A DNA stretch of 64,000 bases from Sinotaia quadrata (lineage: Eukaryota > Mollusca > Gastropoda > Architaenioglossa > Viviparidae): assembly GCA_028829895.1 (NCBI GenBank), contig CM054183.1, positions 77,789,071-77,853,070 of the forward strand. The letters are read 5' to 3'. The stretch's first letter is position 1, and every line of letters begins with the position of its first letter. Positions 48,269-60,290 of the stretch are shown here, one piece after another. A program made the position numbers and the translations under genes. The notes beneath the pieces are model-generated. The model did not search any database. It was given only the letters and a program-made list of their open reading frames with translations, and was not told the DNA's origin.

Positions 48269-48699
48269 CAGTCTCTCACATTTATTTATTTTGTGCTGTA
48301 GCCGAAATGGCTGGTTGGCGCGAGGTGCGCTATTGTAGGGAGTTTTCGGCGAAGGATGGGCAGAATGGAAGAGAGGATTATAAAAAGGATAGAAAAAGGG
48401 ATTGGCCGATTTTCCGTTGCATGCTCACATTTGTTAAGTTTGCGGTGAATCCGGTAGTCCGTGGATTATTCCTCCTTCCCCCTCCGTCGTCTTGTCTGTT
48501 TACTGTAATTGTTGGTGCTGCCTATGTTGTCGTTGTTTTTGTCCCAGGTTTTTTCCATAGGTTTGTGTCTGAAGACAGGAGCTGGCAGACAGATCCAGTA
48601 TTAGTCGAATCATGTCCGCCGCGAAAGGGTGGTTGTGGTCTCCCTACCATGGAAAATGATTCCATCTATTTCAATTGGTATTGATGCTTTCCTTTTTTC

Positions 48700-48905
48700 T
48701 CTTTTTTTATTCTTTTCAGTCTAGGTTTTTTTTAATTCTTTTCAGTCTCGGTTTGGGTTTTTCTTATTCTTTTCAGTCTCGGTTTGGTATTTTTAATTCT
48801 TTTCAGTCTCGGTTTTTTTAAAAACTATTTTCAGTCTCGGTTTGGTTTTTTATTCTTTTCAGTCTCGGTTTGGTTTTTTGATTCTTTTCAGCCTCGGTTT
48901 GGTTT
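48700..48905. repeat. Minisatellite, about 28-31 bp x 7
   Basis: T-rich copies of attcttttcagtctcggttt ggtttttt. Confidence 0.88.
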
Positions 48906-49004
48906 TCTTTGTTGGTTTCTTCATTGGTATCTTTTTGGGTTCTATTATATGGGCGGTGCTCTTTTTTTCTATTCTTCTGTCTTGTGTGTTCTTTCTCCGG
49001 TGTT

Positions 49005-49425
49005 TGTTGGGCCAGCTGTCTTGTGTTCTTTCTCCAGGGTTTATTGGGTCAGCTGTCTTGTGTTCTTTCTCAGGTTTTATTGGGTCAGCTGTCTTGTGTT
49101 CTTTCTCCAGGGTTTGTTGGATCAGCTGTCTTGTGTTCTTTCTCCAGGGTTTGTTGGGTCAGCTGTCTTGTGTTCTTTCTCCAGTGTTTGTTGGGCCAGC
49201 TGTCTTGTGTTCTTTCTCCAGTGTTTGTTGGGCAAGCTGTCTTGTGTTCTTTCTCCAATGTTTGTTGGGCCAGCTGTCTTGTGTTCTTTCTCCAGTGTTT
49301 GTTGGGTCAGCTGTCTTGTGTTCTTTCTCCAGTGTTTGTTGGGCCAGCTGTCTTGTGTTCTTTCTCCAGTGTTTGTTGGGCCAGCTGTCTTGTGTTCTTT
49401 CTCCAGTGTTTGTTGGGCCAGCTGT
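49005..49425. repeat. Minisatellite, 37 bp unit x 11
   Basis: Unit gtcttgtgttctttctccag tgtttgttgggccagct. Because 37 is not a multiple of three and the unit has no stop, all three plus frames stay open (up to 234 codons). These are artefacts of the repeat. Confidence 0.95.
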
Positions 49426-49774
49426 TACCACTGTTTTGTTTGGATTTTTTTTGTTCCAGATGATTGTCTTTTCTGTTTCTTTTTCTGAAGTAGCTTTGAG
49501 GTATGTGGTGTAGGAGAAAGCGGTGTAGGAAGATGAAATGTCATTGTGTAGTTTTTAATGGTGTGTTAAGTTCAGATGTTATAGTTTCAGTCGTAGATTT
49601 TATGTTAATTCTTTTTGAAGGTTGGTTTTGCCCGTCTGTAGTATATTTGACCGTCTGTGAGTTGGCGATGGTTAACTTCTTTTTAATCTCCTGGGTATGT
49701 TCTGATTCTGTTTTTGATTTGGCTTAAATTTTGATTTCTGTGCCATGGTGATGGTCAGTGTTTGTGTGAAGGAC

Positions 49775-49935
49775 TCAGCTCCCTCAGTACTTGTCTGTGA
49801 GGAGATTGATTTTTTTTTGCCTGGACTTGTCCACTATACTGTGCTCTTAGTTTTCTTCTCAGTACTTGTCTGTGAGGAGATTGAGTATTTATGGCTGGAT
49901 TTGTCCACTATACTGTGCTCTTAGTTTTCTTCTCA
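49775..49935. repeat. Tandem duplication, about 78-80 bp x 2
   Basis: Copies share cagtacttgtctgtgaggag and ttgtccactatactgtgctc. Confidence 0.85.
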
Positions 49936-50054
49936 GTTGTAATCAAAGTAGATAGTTGTGTTGTCGAGTGTTTGAAATTCTTTGGTCTGGGTTTTGGTTG
50001 GAATTTTGATGACTGGTTTCTAATATATGGACCGACTTTTCTGCACCTTCCAAA

Positions 50055-50335
50055 TATCTGTTTCTGCTGAATAATCTTTGGTAATATCTATTACTGCCTG
50101 GTATATCTGTTTCTGCTGAATAATCTTTGGTAATATCTATTACTGCCTGGTATATCTGTTTCTGCTGAATAATCTTTGGTAATATCTATTACTGCCTGGT
50201 AATATCTATTACTGCCTGGTATATATCTTTGGTAATATCTATTACTGCCTGGTAATATCTATTACTGCCTGGTATATCTGTTTCTGCTGAATAATCTTTG
50301 GTAATATCTATTACTGCCTGGTATATCTCATCCCT
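50055..50335. repeat. Minisatellite, 21/48 bp compound unit x 6
   Basis: The long unit is tatatctgtttctgctgaat, aatctttggtaatatctatt, actgcctgg. Shorter internal repeats of taatatctattactgcctgg occur between. Confidence 0.9.
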
Positions 50336-50750
50336 ACTGATAGCTGCTGGAATGTTTTCTGTAGCTCTATGGGAGACTTTGAGAATGCCTGGCGGGAAGG
50401 TCAAAAATGAATCTCAGGAATTGGTTTTCGCAGAAATCACCTTCTCTGTCTTCATAGATTCCTTCATGTTGCTTTTCTTCCCTCACATTATTAGTCAAGT
50501 CGGTCCTTCATATTACACTATGTAACAAATTTTCACTTTTGTTCTGTTCCTGGGTTGAAAGTGTGTTTTCTTAATCCGTTAGGTCTAGAACAGAAAGGAA
50601 ATCACTGTTATTCCAGAAAAACTTTGCTTCTGTGACTGGGACAATGAAATTTGGAAAATCGTGTGTGTTCGAGAAAATTCTCGATTTGCTTTCAATGCCG
50701 AGCTTTCTCCCTGAACTGCCAGAGTTGTCCACATGTTTCTACAATTCTCC

Positions 50751-50830
50751 TGAACACTCTAGAACGTTCAAGAAACTTCCAGAACTTTCGAGAAACTCTC
50801 AGAACTTTCTAGAACGTTCTTGAACATTCC
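50751..50830 (+). promoter_or_regulatory. Heat-shock element array, 16 pentamers
   Basis: Read in steps of five from 50751, the 80 bases alternate nGAAn and nTTCn without a phase break. Fourteen of sixteen are exact; the exceptions are aCTCt (second) and cTCTc (tenth). This is the definition of a binding array for trimeric heat-shock factor, and it is longer than most natural heat-shock promoters. It lies inside the CACTA-type element, upstream of a TATA box and the transposase-like ORF. Confidence 0.85.
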
Positions 50831-50847
50831 AAAAGTAGCTGTACAAG

Positions 50848-50855
50848 TATAAAAG
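50848..50855 (+). promoter_or_regulatory. TATA box TATAAAAG
   Basis: It lies 17 bp after the heat-shock array. Transcription would be expected about 30 bp downstream (near 50880). The first ATG after that point is at 51017 and opens the conserved ORF. Confidence 0.65.
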
Positions 50856-51016
50856 CACAGGGCAAAAATGCCCCTCAGATCGTTTATCCGGATATACCTT
50901 CTTCCATCACCCCAGTACCACACAGCCCCGATCTGCCTGTTCCGACTCCTCCTAGGCGGCATCGGCCATCTTCAGGAGACAGCAGCAAGTCAGATAGCGA
51001 GGTAGATACTGGAGAT

Positions 51017-52222
51017 ATGGACTACGATTCCGCAGATGAAGTTGGGGATAGAAAGCCGTACTTCCCTAACCAGAAAGACGTGAACGATTTAATTAGGGAC
51101 CTCAGGCTTATGAAATCGAATGCTGAGCTTCTGATATCCAGGCTCAAACAGTGGAACTTGGTTGATGATAGCATACAAGTCACGGATCAGAGGAAGCGGC
51201 ATCAAAGATTCTCCAACTTCTTCAGTCAGCGTGATGGGCTGTGCTTCTGCAACGATGTTGCCGGTCTATTCCAGGCTATAGGTATCGCATGTAATCCTAT
51301 TGAATGGCGCCTATTCATAGACAGTTCATCCCGGAGCCTCAAAACCGTGTTGCTTCACAATGAAAACAACTACCCGTCTCTCCCGATGACCCACTCTGTA
51401 CATCTCAAAGAGGACTACACCAGTGTCAAAATGTTGCTGAGTGCGTTAAAGTATGACGACTACTGATGGGAGATCATCGGTGACTTCAAAATGGTATCAT
51501 TCCTCATGGGTCTTCAAGGAGGTTTCACGAAATTTCTTTGTTTCCTCTGTCTCTGGGACAGCCGTGACACTAAGGCGCATTATCGCACAAAGGACTGCCA
51601 CAACGGACCGAGTTTTCTGTTGGGAAGAGCAATGTGAAGTGGGCGCCGCTGATAGAACCTCATAAAGTACTTATGCCACCGCTGCACATCAAATTAGGCC
51701 TCATTAAGCAATTTGTCACTGCTCTTGACAAGGAGTCAGCAGCATTTCAATACCTCCAAGATCTTTTTCCAAAGCTGTCCGAGGCTAAGGTCAGGGCTGG
51801 TTATATTCGTCGGACCACAGATCAAGAAGATCATAGAATGTGAGGGTTTCGCAAAGCTGTTGAACAGGACGGAGAGAGCGGCTTGGAGCAGTTTCGTTGC
51901 AGTTGTTCAGGGCTTCCTAGGTAATCACAAAGCTGTAAACTATGTGGAGTTGGTGCAGACTCTCATAAAGAATTACGCCACAATAGGATGCAGAATGTCT
52001 CTGAAAGTCCATATCCTTGATTCGCATCTCGACAAATTCAAGGAGAACATGGGTGCTTACTCAGAGGAGCAAGGCGAGCGCTCTCATCAAGATATATTGA
52101 ACTTTGAACGTCGTTACCAAGGACAGTATAACGAAAACATGATGCGGGACTACATTTGGGGGCTACTTCGAGAGAGTGATTCACAGTACAATCGTAAATC
52201 TAGAAAATCTACACATTTCTGA
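51017..52222 (+). pseudogene. Transposase-like conserved ORF, broken
   Basis: The ATG opens MDYDSADEV, then YFPNQKDVNDLIRDLRLMKS, EWRLFIDSSSRSLKTVLLHN and THSVHLKEDYTSVKMLLSAL. A TGA follows at YDDY*W, then IGDFKMVSFLMGLQGGFTKF and LCLWDSRDTKAHY. A frameshift leads to VKWAPLIEPHKVLMPPLHIK, and a second to GPQIKKIIECEGFAKLLNRT and HILDSHLDKFKENMGAYSEE, closing YNRKSRKSTHF. I recall this family as repeated 'uncharacterised' proteins in many invertebrate genomes. Conserved acids in RLFID, GDFK and EEQGE could be a DDE/D set (inference). One stop and two frameshifts make this copy dead. Confidence 0.75.
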
Positions 52223-52929
52223 ACCTTGTTGAGTGGTTTCCGACTGTGTTTGTCTATTCCTTGTGCAATTTTTGTTTTTACCTGATCATAATGACGAAAA
52301 TGAAAAAAAATCGTTCTATTTTCACAAAAAAACTAGTTTTCTTCGTGCTGTTGTCGTGTAAGCAAAGTTTGTGCTTAATGAAGTCATTTTTTCACGTACT
52401 TTAGACATAAGCAATTGAAATATAACACTTAGAAGCCAGGAACAAAAATTGTGTTACATAGTGTTATTAATCAGGTGGGTCCCTCATATTATTAGTCAGG
52501 TGGGTCTTTCATATTATTAGTCAGGTGGGTCCTTCATATTATTAGTCAGGTGGGTCCTTCATATTATTAGTCAGGTAGGATACATAAATAAACAAATTTC
52601 TGTTCTAAATATACGCCCTGTACATCTACTTCAGGTGAAAAGTATATCAAACAGAAGGCCCTATACAAGCAACAATAGCATGTTCTCTGACACAGCATTG
52701 TTTATGAGCAGCATACATTTACACTGCGATTTGAACAAAGCCAGCCGGCGATCTTTGACCCAATTTGCTACAGCGATACATGTGAAACAAGGGCAGTGTG
52801 CTCTGGCAGACAGCAAAAAACTATACAAACTTAACTCAGCTTTACACAGAAAAAATGATGTGAGTATGCTTTATGTATCTCTTAGAACATTAACCAAATT
52901 AATTTGTCAACTCTGAAATGATGACTGTC

Positions 52930-53195
52930 ACATATTCACTGATACTACAGTGAAAACACAATGACATGCCACTGAGAGAATACTGACATCATATTAACAT
53001 TGTTATGATCACATACTGATACCACAGTGAAAACACAATGACATGCCACTGAGAGAATACTGACATCATATTAACATTGTTATGATCACATACTGATACC
53101 ACAGTGAAAACACAATTACATGCCACTGAGAGAATACTGACATCATATTAACATTGTTATGATCATATACTAATATTTCACTAAAGTCAATTCTA
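52930..53195. repeat. Minisatellite, 77 bp unit x 3
   Basis: Copies share cacatactgataccacagtg, aaaacacaatgacatgccac and tgagagaatactgacatcat. 52581-52929 contains a 93-codon frame without motifs. Confidence 0.92.
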
Positions 53196-53282
53196 GCAAC
53201 AAATTGACACCATAAAGACACACGTTGTCCATCCTTTGAAACTTCAAAGCAAAACTGTTCTCGTGTGAGTAACCCTTATTCA

Positions 53283-53550
53283 GTATCGAGTTACCTACTG
53301 GCCTATATCAAATCAGTATCAAAATATCTACTGGCCTATATCAAGTCAGTATCAAAATATCTACTGGCCTATATCAGGTCAGTATCAGAGTTATCTATTG
53401 GGCTATATCACCAGTTATAGAGTTATCTGCTGGCCTATATCAACTCAGTATCAAAGTATCTACTGACTTATATCAAGTCAGTATAAGAGTTATTTACTAG
53501 CCTATATTAAGTCAGTATCAGAGTTATCTACTGGCTTATAATCGCTGTTA
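53283..53550. repeat. Minisatellite, about 33 bp unit x 8
   Basis: Unit ctactggcctatatcaagtc agtatcaaaatat, moderately diverged. Confidence 0.88.
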
Positions 53551-53894
53551 AACAAATATGTGCTGAAGATTGTTGAATTATTTATGAATTTGCTCTGAAC
53601 CTCTCTAGTTGCCTTGGACTCTGATACACTCATCACTTCACTTATCTTTGGAAATAACTCTAGAAATACACTCATCATATCACTTAAAATCGGCAGAAAA
53701 TATCAGGTGAGCAACTGAAATCACGAACAGAAAAATTGGTTAAGACAATCAAGCGTGAAGAAAAACATTGTCATTATTAAATTCGTCACACTGGTTGACA
53801 ATCAGTTTATCCAAACCTTGGATTATTATGAAAGTGACTCTCCAGTTCGGTTTTACATCAGAATCAGAATCTTGGTCAACGAGAAGATGCTGTA

Positions 53895-54105
53895 ATGTAT
53901 TATTCATAGACTTGTTTGTACGTGAGTGTGTTCAGCATTACATTACATTAATGTATTTATTATTCATAGACTTGTTTGTAAGTGAGCGTTTTCATCGATA
54001 CAATAATGTATTTTTCATAGACTTGTCTGCAAGCGAGTGTTACCATCATGACAATAATGTATTATTCATAGTCTTGTTTGTAAGCGAGTGCATTCATCAT
54101 TAAAA
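53895..54105. repeat. Minisatellite, about 50-55 bp x 4
   Basis: Copies share tattattcatagacttgttt gtaagcgagtg and a variable ttcatcat...aataatg part. Confidence 0.85.
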
Positions 54106-54144
54106 ATAAATCGAAACATTTCATTGCAATGTTGCAATTGTGTC

Positions 54145-54345
54145 ACCAGCAATAAAACAAAATACTACAAAGTTGTCAATCAAGTGCTTTGATGGTTAGT
54201 AATAAAGAAAACACTACAAAGTTGTCAAATAAGTGCTTTTGGTGGCTAGTATTAAAATGAAACACTACAACGTTGGCAAGCGAGTGCTTTGATGGCTAAT
54301 AATAATAATTTAAACACTTCACTGATAGTCAATGAGTGCTTTTGT
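54145..54345. repeat. Tandem repeat, about 55-60 bp x 3-4
   Basis: Copies share acactacaaagttgtcaa and aagtgctttgatggctagta. Confidence 0.8.
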
Positions 54346-55925
54346 CACATGTCCAGTCTAGGTTTAATGACTCTATCCTATATTAGATTTCCAGTTATCA
54401 ACATTGGTTATTGAGTAATCTCTAACAATAGCGACAACCGGACAGACGGACTTATCCACTACGAAAATGCCAGAAGATTCAGGCTATTACTCAATGACAC
54501 CTCGCTAGATAAATCAGTTGACTTGCCTAAGCTAACAACGTTATCTCCCCTTTATTTATAAATTAAGATTTATGATCCTTTATTATGACTCACCCCCCAG
54601 CTAGCTAATCCCTCCAGTCATGCTACAAACAATTATTTAACAATGGGTAAGATAACAACAAATTTAATAACAACTAATAATAATAGAAACATTAATAATG
54701 TGTGGATTATTAGAGTCAATCTATCCCTTTTAGCCCGAATGGCATTATACACGATATTACTGTCCGTTTCTCTTATCACTGGGACATATCCCACTTAGCT
54801 TTAATAGTTCATGAAGTAGTTGAGCTGTTGCTGTCGTCTAATCGACCAGTGCGATTCTGATATCACGTGGTATTTATCTTCTGTCTGGTCCCTCCAGCAT
54901 CAGGTACGGCACTTGGTGTAGTCCTCGAGCAATTGACCACAGATTCCACAGATCTGAACATCTAAAGAATTATGATTCATTCACGCGTATATATGAATGA
55001 CTCTAGGTCAGCTGGATTAACGCTATGTCACGATACGGAACGCAAGTGACCAAATATGGGCGTCTCGTATCCGGTTAACGGCCTTTCTCTCCCTTTAGTG
55101 TGACCCACATACTCTCAACTCGTAAACAGCTTATTGCACCATCCGAGCGTAAGTTGCCTAGCGAAGTGTCTTCTCATAAATTAAATAGATAGTTTAAATG
55201 ATTAATAAAATGAAAATAATATCTTCATAATTCAGCATAATTTGCCTAATATTTCCTGACAGCTTTGTTTACAACAAACGAATCAAAACATTGCAGTGTT
55301 TGTAGGCTGGTCTTTGATTTTAGTGATACATGAAGACACGTATATTAGCGCTTGAGAGAAATCATTTGAATTAGTTACTGGCATTAACCAAGATACAGTT
55401 TATATTCGTATAAATATATGGGAGCCTGCACTAGATCACTCGCGTTCACTGAAAATACATGAAGATGTAATTAAAGCGCCAGCATGGACTTATATTTCAG
55501 TATTTGCAAGCCTACTTTAATTTACCGCCATATTGCTCCATTATTAGCAAACAGTTGTAAAGTATGAAGTGCGCGACAAGTGTTTGATTTAAAAGCTTAT
55601 TTCCTTTCTAGTCCCAAGTGCCCGATTCAAAAGTTTAACACTACCCATTTAAAAAAAAAAATATTTTGTAGTTCCTTCGTCTTCCCAATTTTTTTCTTTC
55701 CCTTGCAAAAGCCCTCCCAGTGCGTCCCCATCTACCGTTTGTTAGCGAATGCATAGTTGAACGGTCAAAGGAGAATGATTGTTTAAGTAGTGATTATGTA
55801 GTATTATGTCAAGCTTCTTCTAACTTAGCTTTGTTTCTTGTGACAGCATTTTGAAGGAGCTAAATAGACGTCACACATGTTTTCTGTCCAGCGCTGTGGA
55901 GTGAGGTATGCTTGTTCCGTCTAAT
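54346..55925. other. Longest unique-looking stretch, no gene recognised
   Basis: No coding frame above background, RNA gene or tandem repeat is seen. It is less repetitive than most of the window and would be a reasonable place for regulatory DNA. Confidence 0.5.
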
Positions 55926-55927
55926 GT

Positions 55928-56092
55928 TCAGATTGCCGTACAACTACAACACACAGTTTTTAGTCTACAACTACAACACAGTTTTTAATCTACAATTACA
56001 AAGCACAGTTTTAGTCTACAACTACAACACAGTTTTTAGTCTACAACTACAACACAGTTTTTAGTCTACAACTACAATGTCTAGTTTTCAGT
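55928..56092. repeat. Minisatellite, 25 bp unit x 6
   Basis: Unit tctacaactacaacacagtt tttag. 56093-57490 is AT-rich with short frames and nothing recognised. Confidence 0.9.
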
Positions 56093-57487
56093 CCAATATG
56101 ATTAAATACACTTAAAAATTAACAGAAAATATGTGATTAAATACTCTAAACACGAACACTAACACAGCACATGAATATTTCTTTAAACATAGATGCAGGC
56201 TTCTCCAGTACATTTACCATGCAATATATATACATACACATTTTCCGTACAACACACACATACGCACAGATAAAATGTCCTTTTATATTACACTTTAAAA
56301 CGTAGTTAACACATTTTAGAGTTACATCCGTATAATCCATATCTTTATCATATATTAGTAATTGTCACAATCAGTTGACTCACTTTGCAAACAGTAATAT
56401 TACTGTTATCAGAAACGGATACATCAAGTGTAAAGCACTCAGAATAATATTAGTAATACTAAATGAGAAGTAATAATAATTAACTCCAGTACTTTCACAG
56501 TAATTATTTTTTATTATTTCTTTTATTTTAGCCAGTGACTTATAATTAGTTTTTTTAATTTCATTTCTGTGTAGAACCTTTTCAGGTATTGCAAGCTCAT
56601 TAAGAAACACAATATATATATTAAACAACATTTTGTGTTATAAATATAATGACTTGTTTTTCATATGCATTTAATAAAGGCAATCAAGGAAAGACTATTC
56701 AGTTTATACTGAACTGATTAAAACAATAATATTAATAATCACATTAGTCACATAAATGAAACACATCAAATTGTACATAATCAATAATTTTTATAAACTA
56801 TGTTTATTAGTGATGGCTCACCTGAAACATTCATCAGCAGGATGTAGAATAATTAATGAGTTCTGTCTTATATTTTATTTGTATTATATTTAAAATATTT
56901 ATGCATGTACCATAAATTTCTAATGCATACTCCCAATAAATTCGTAAGATGCTTATTTAATTAATAAAAATAAAATGTTTTGTAGAATAATTATTTATTT
57001 CTTTTGAATATTTGTATTACTAGGAATGTCCATACATATAAACTAATGTTCAATATATCAAAATTATATTAAAACACTAGTGCCCTAAGAGTAAGGCTAA
57101 ACTAAAAATCCAAAAATGTATCTTTGTTATTTATTTTTAAAATCCTCAGTAGCAAATAAAAACAAACATAAATCAAAATATAAAAACACACAAGATCATA
57201 TATTAATACTAGTTCTAACTAAGTTAAATAGTATTTGCACAGATTTAATAATAAATATTAATAATATTTGCAAATTACAACAATTCTTGCCTCAAATATA
57301 AATTGAAATTGAAATTGTTTCTAGAAGTTTATTACTACTAAAGTCCAGTCAGTATATCCATAATACATATTAATACATGATAATGGATACTAATTGCAGT
57401 GTACTTACATATCATTAATTCACAGAAACAAATTAAAATGATCTACTCTACAAAGTGGAATGTTTGAGGAAGATTTTGCTAACAGCA

Positions 57488-57733
57488 AAACTCAAGTAGT
57501 ACTTAATACTGTCTGGTAGGACAGGGCAAAACTCAAGTAGTACTTAATACTGTCTGGTAGGACAGGGCAAAACTCAAGTAGTACTTAATACTGTCTGGTA
57601 GGACAGGGCAAAACTCAAGTAGTACTTAATACTGTCTGGTAGGACAGGGCAAAACTCAAGTAGTACTTAATACTGTCTGCTAGGACAGGGCAAAAATCAA
57701 GTAGTACTTAAAACTGTCTGCTAGGACAGGTTA
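57488..57733. repeat. Minisatellite, 41 bp unit x 6
   Basis: Unit ctcaagtagtacttaatact gtctggtaggacagggcaaa a, nearly uniform; the last two copies have gtctgctagg. Confidence 0.95.
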
Positions 57734-58329
57734 TTTCTATATTTCTAATTTGCACTCTTCAAAAAGGAGATTTTAAAATATAAACACTACATATATTAGT
57801 TTTGCATATTAACTTTATATTTCTATTGAAAGTCAGACAAAAGTCAAATGAATTTTTATTACCTTGAGAGATTATAATAAGAAACTTATGCATAACTTGC
57901 AATTTTTGAAAGCACCTTAGGACTGAACCCGATATTTTTTTCCCTCTAAATGAGCGAAAAACAAGATAAGATTCTGTATATAAACCTTAAATTATAATCA
58001 AATTTAATTACATTTTATAATTTTTTTGTAATTTAAGGTTGTAATTAATATTTAATATAATCATTAATTTTATTTATACTCTTGTAAGTCTTATTATTTT
58101 CATAATTATTTACTTTACAAAATTATATTTGTATTGATTGCTTTATTTATATATTTCATTACCAATTTATATTTATTTGTACCTCACCACAGAATTCCAA
58201 TGTATAAATTAAATCAAATTAATAATAAACGAACGTCATAAGACTATGACAAGCTAAAAATCCAAACATTGCATTTTAAAAAATAGACTTTTATCAAGAT
58301 TGTTACCTATGCTACCTAGAATCGTGATT

Positions 58330-58442
58330 AAAGTTTAGTCAGAGAGGTTAATTGTAATTATAGTTTATACAGAGAGGTTAGTCGTATTAAAGTTTAGTCA
58401 GAGAGGTTAATTGTAATTATAGTTTATACAGAGGGGTTACGT
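58330..58442. repeat. Tandem repeat, two alternating subunits x 2
   Basis: agtttagtcagagaggttaa and tagtttatacagagaggtta alternate. Confidence 0.8.
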
Positions 58443-58890
58443 TACTGTTGCCGGACGAAGTAAATCTATTGACAGTTTCTGAATTTCTTGAAAGCGACTT
58501 ACAAATCTGTGTGGTCAATGTGGGTTGTTGTAGTGTCCATCTGTATCTTTCTGAATCGCTTTAATTTTCTCTTTCATTATATTCAAATGAATAAAGAGAT
58601 GATATATATATAATATATAACAGATTCCAGATGTCTCCTGTGATTCTTTATCACTTACAATTTTGTCTATTTGGCTATCAGCCATGCTGCCATTACCCTA
58701 CTGACGTCACAAACTTGTGTGTCCAAAGACTCCTGAAAGTTTGTGTACGGCAAAGTCCATATAGGTAAGTACATTTTAATTCACAAAGTGTATTTATCGT
58801 TCATTCATAACAGAACCACAAGGTTTTATCGAAATGAAAATTTTCGTTTGAAAATTTTACGAAAGAATGTTTGGAAACAATTTAAAGGCC
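58443..58890. other. Unique stretch with CRE and donor-like site
   Basis: The segment has a perfect TGACGTCA at 58704-58711 and, 50 bases on, ccatataggtaagtac, a strong 5' splice-site consensus on the plus strand. No coding frame is recognised. Confidence 0.3.
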
Positions 58891-58894
58891 TCGT

Positions 58895-59455
58895 CGTTGA
58901 GAGTGTAAACAATTAACATTACAGATTTAAAATCTCGCTGTCACTGAGAGTGTAAACAATTAACATTACAGATTTAAAATCTCGCTGTCACTGAGAGTAT
59001 TAAACAATTAACATTACAGATTTAAAATCTCGCTGTCACTGAGAGTATTAAACAATTAACATTAAAGATTTAAAATCTCGCTGTCACTGAGAGTGTAAAC
59101 AATTAACATTAAAGATTTAAAATCTCGCTGTCACTGAGAGTATTAAACAATTAACATTAAAGATTTAAAATCTCGCTGTCACTGAGAGTATTAAACAATT
59201 AACATTAAAGATTTAAAATCTCGCTGTCACTGAGAGTGTAAACAATTAACATTAAAGATTTAAAATCTCGCTGTCACTGAGAGTGTAAACAATTAACATT
59301 AAAGATTTAAAATCTCGCTGTCACTGAGAGTGTAAACAATTAACATTAAAGATTTAAAATCTCGCTGTCACTGAGAGTGTAAACAATTAACATTAAAGAT
59401 TTAAAATCTCGCTGTCACTGAGAGTATTAAACAATTAACATTACAAATCTAATCA
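58895..59455. repeat. Minisatellite, 47/48 bp unit x 12
   Basis: Unit gagagtgtaaacaattaaca ttaaagatttaaaatctcgc tgtcact. A 48 bp subtype has gagtattaaac. The two subtypes are interspersed. Confidence 0.95.
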
Positions 59456-59784
59456 TCTCGTTGTCATTGAAATTGTTAAACATTTAACATTAAAGTTCTG
59501 AAACCTGTTTTCATTGAAAGTGTTAAACAATTAACAGCAAAAATTAAGTGACGAGTAATATACATCATTTGAGGAAAAAGTGAAACGTGTTGCATATTGT
59601 TTGGATTACATACATATTTTCAAATTTTCAGTGAATACAAATGATATATTCTAGACTTTGCAGATGTCTTTTCAGAATGTTTTGTATAAGGACTAGAGAT
59701 ATATAAACAAAATAATGCAATTTCATTTGAAACCACCAAGAGGAATATTAATTGAAAGAATATTAAGTCAATTAAAGAAATATT

Positions 59785-60185
59785 CTGTCGCTAATAGGAA
59801 TATTACATCAATAAAGGAAAGCTATGTCATTGAAAGGAATATTATGTCATTACAAGGAATATTATATCACTACAAGGAATATTATGTCATTACAAGGAAT
59901 ATTATATCACTACAAGGAATATCATGGCACCACACGGAATATTATGCCACTACAAGGAATATTATGGCACCATAAGGAATATTATGGCATCATAAGGAAT
60001 ACTATGCCACTGCAAAGTATATTATTTCACTTCAAGGAATACTCTGTCATTACAAGGAACTATATATAAAGAATACTATGTCATGACAAGAAACATTATT
60101 CCATTACAAGGAATACACTGTCATTTCAAGGAACTATATATAAAGAATACTATGTCATGACAAGGAACATTATCCCATTACAAGG
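59785..60185. repeat. Degenerate minisatellite, 20 bp unit x about 18
   Basis: Unit attatgtcattacaaggaat with variants (gcaccataag, ccactacaag). The overlapping frames (SLQGILYHYKEY) are repeat translations only. Confidence 0.88.
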
Positions 60186-60290
60186 AATATGAAGTCAAAT
60201 CATATGGATATAAAAAAATCATTATAGGAATAGGAAGTCAAATCATATGGATATAAAAAAATCATTATATGAATAGGAAGTCAAATCGAA
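60185..60290. repeat. Tandem repeat, about 43 bp x 2-3
   Basis: Copies share gaagtcaaatcatatggata taaaaaaatcattata. Confidence 0.85.

Larger units (their letters stand above)
50516..52463 (+). mobile_element. DNA transposon, CACTA-type ends, 1948 bp
   Basis: Both ends begin CACTATGTAACA (12 bp perfect) and continue with similar words (aattttc...tgttcctgg). The flanks are tta on each side (50513-50515 and 52464-52466). The neighbouring minisatellite unit shows the uninterrupted catattattagtcagg, confirming a 3 bp duplication. CACT(A) ends with a 3 bp target duplication fit the CMC (CACTA/Mirage/Chapaev) group; this class call is inferred from the ends. The single ORF is broken, so the copy is non-functional. 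Confidence 0.85.
50483..52580. repeat. 25 bp minisatellite interrupted by a DNA transposon
   Basis: One diverged unit lies at 50486-50515 (ttagtcaagtcggtccttca). About four units (ttagtcaggtgggtccttca tatta) follow at 52464-52580. The transposon at 50516-52463 sits between them, so the array supplies its own empty-site sequence. Confidence 0.9.

Noticed and set aside
48784..49513. Three overlapping open frames of 184-234 codons
   Set aside because: They read a 37 bp stop-free minisatellite in all three frames; there is no other coding signal.
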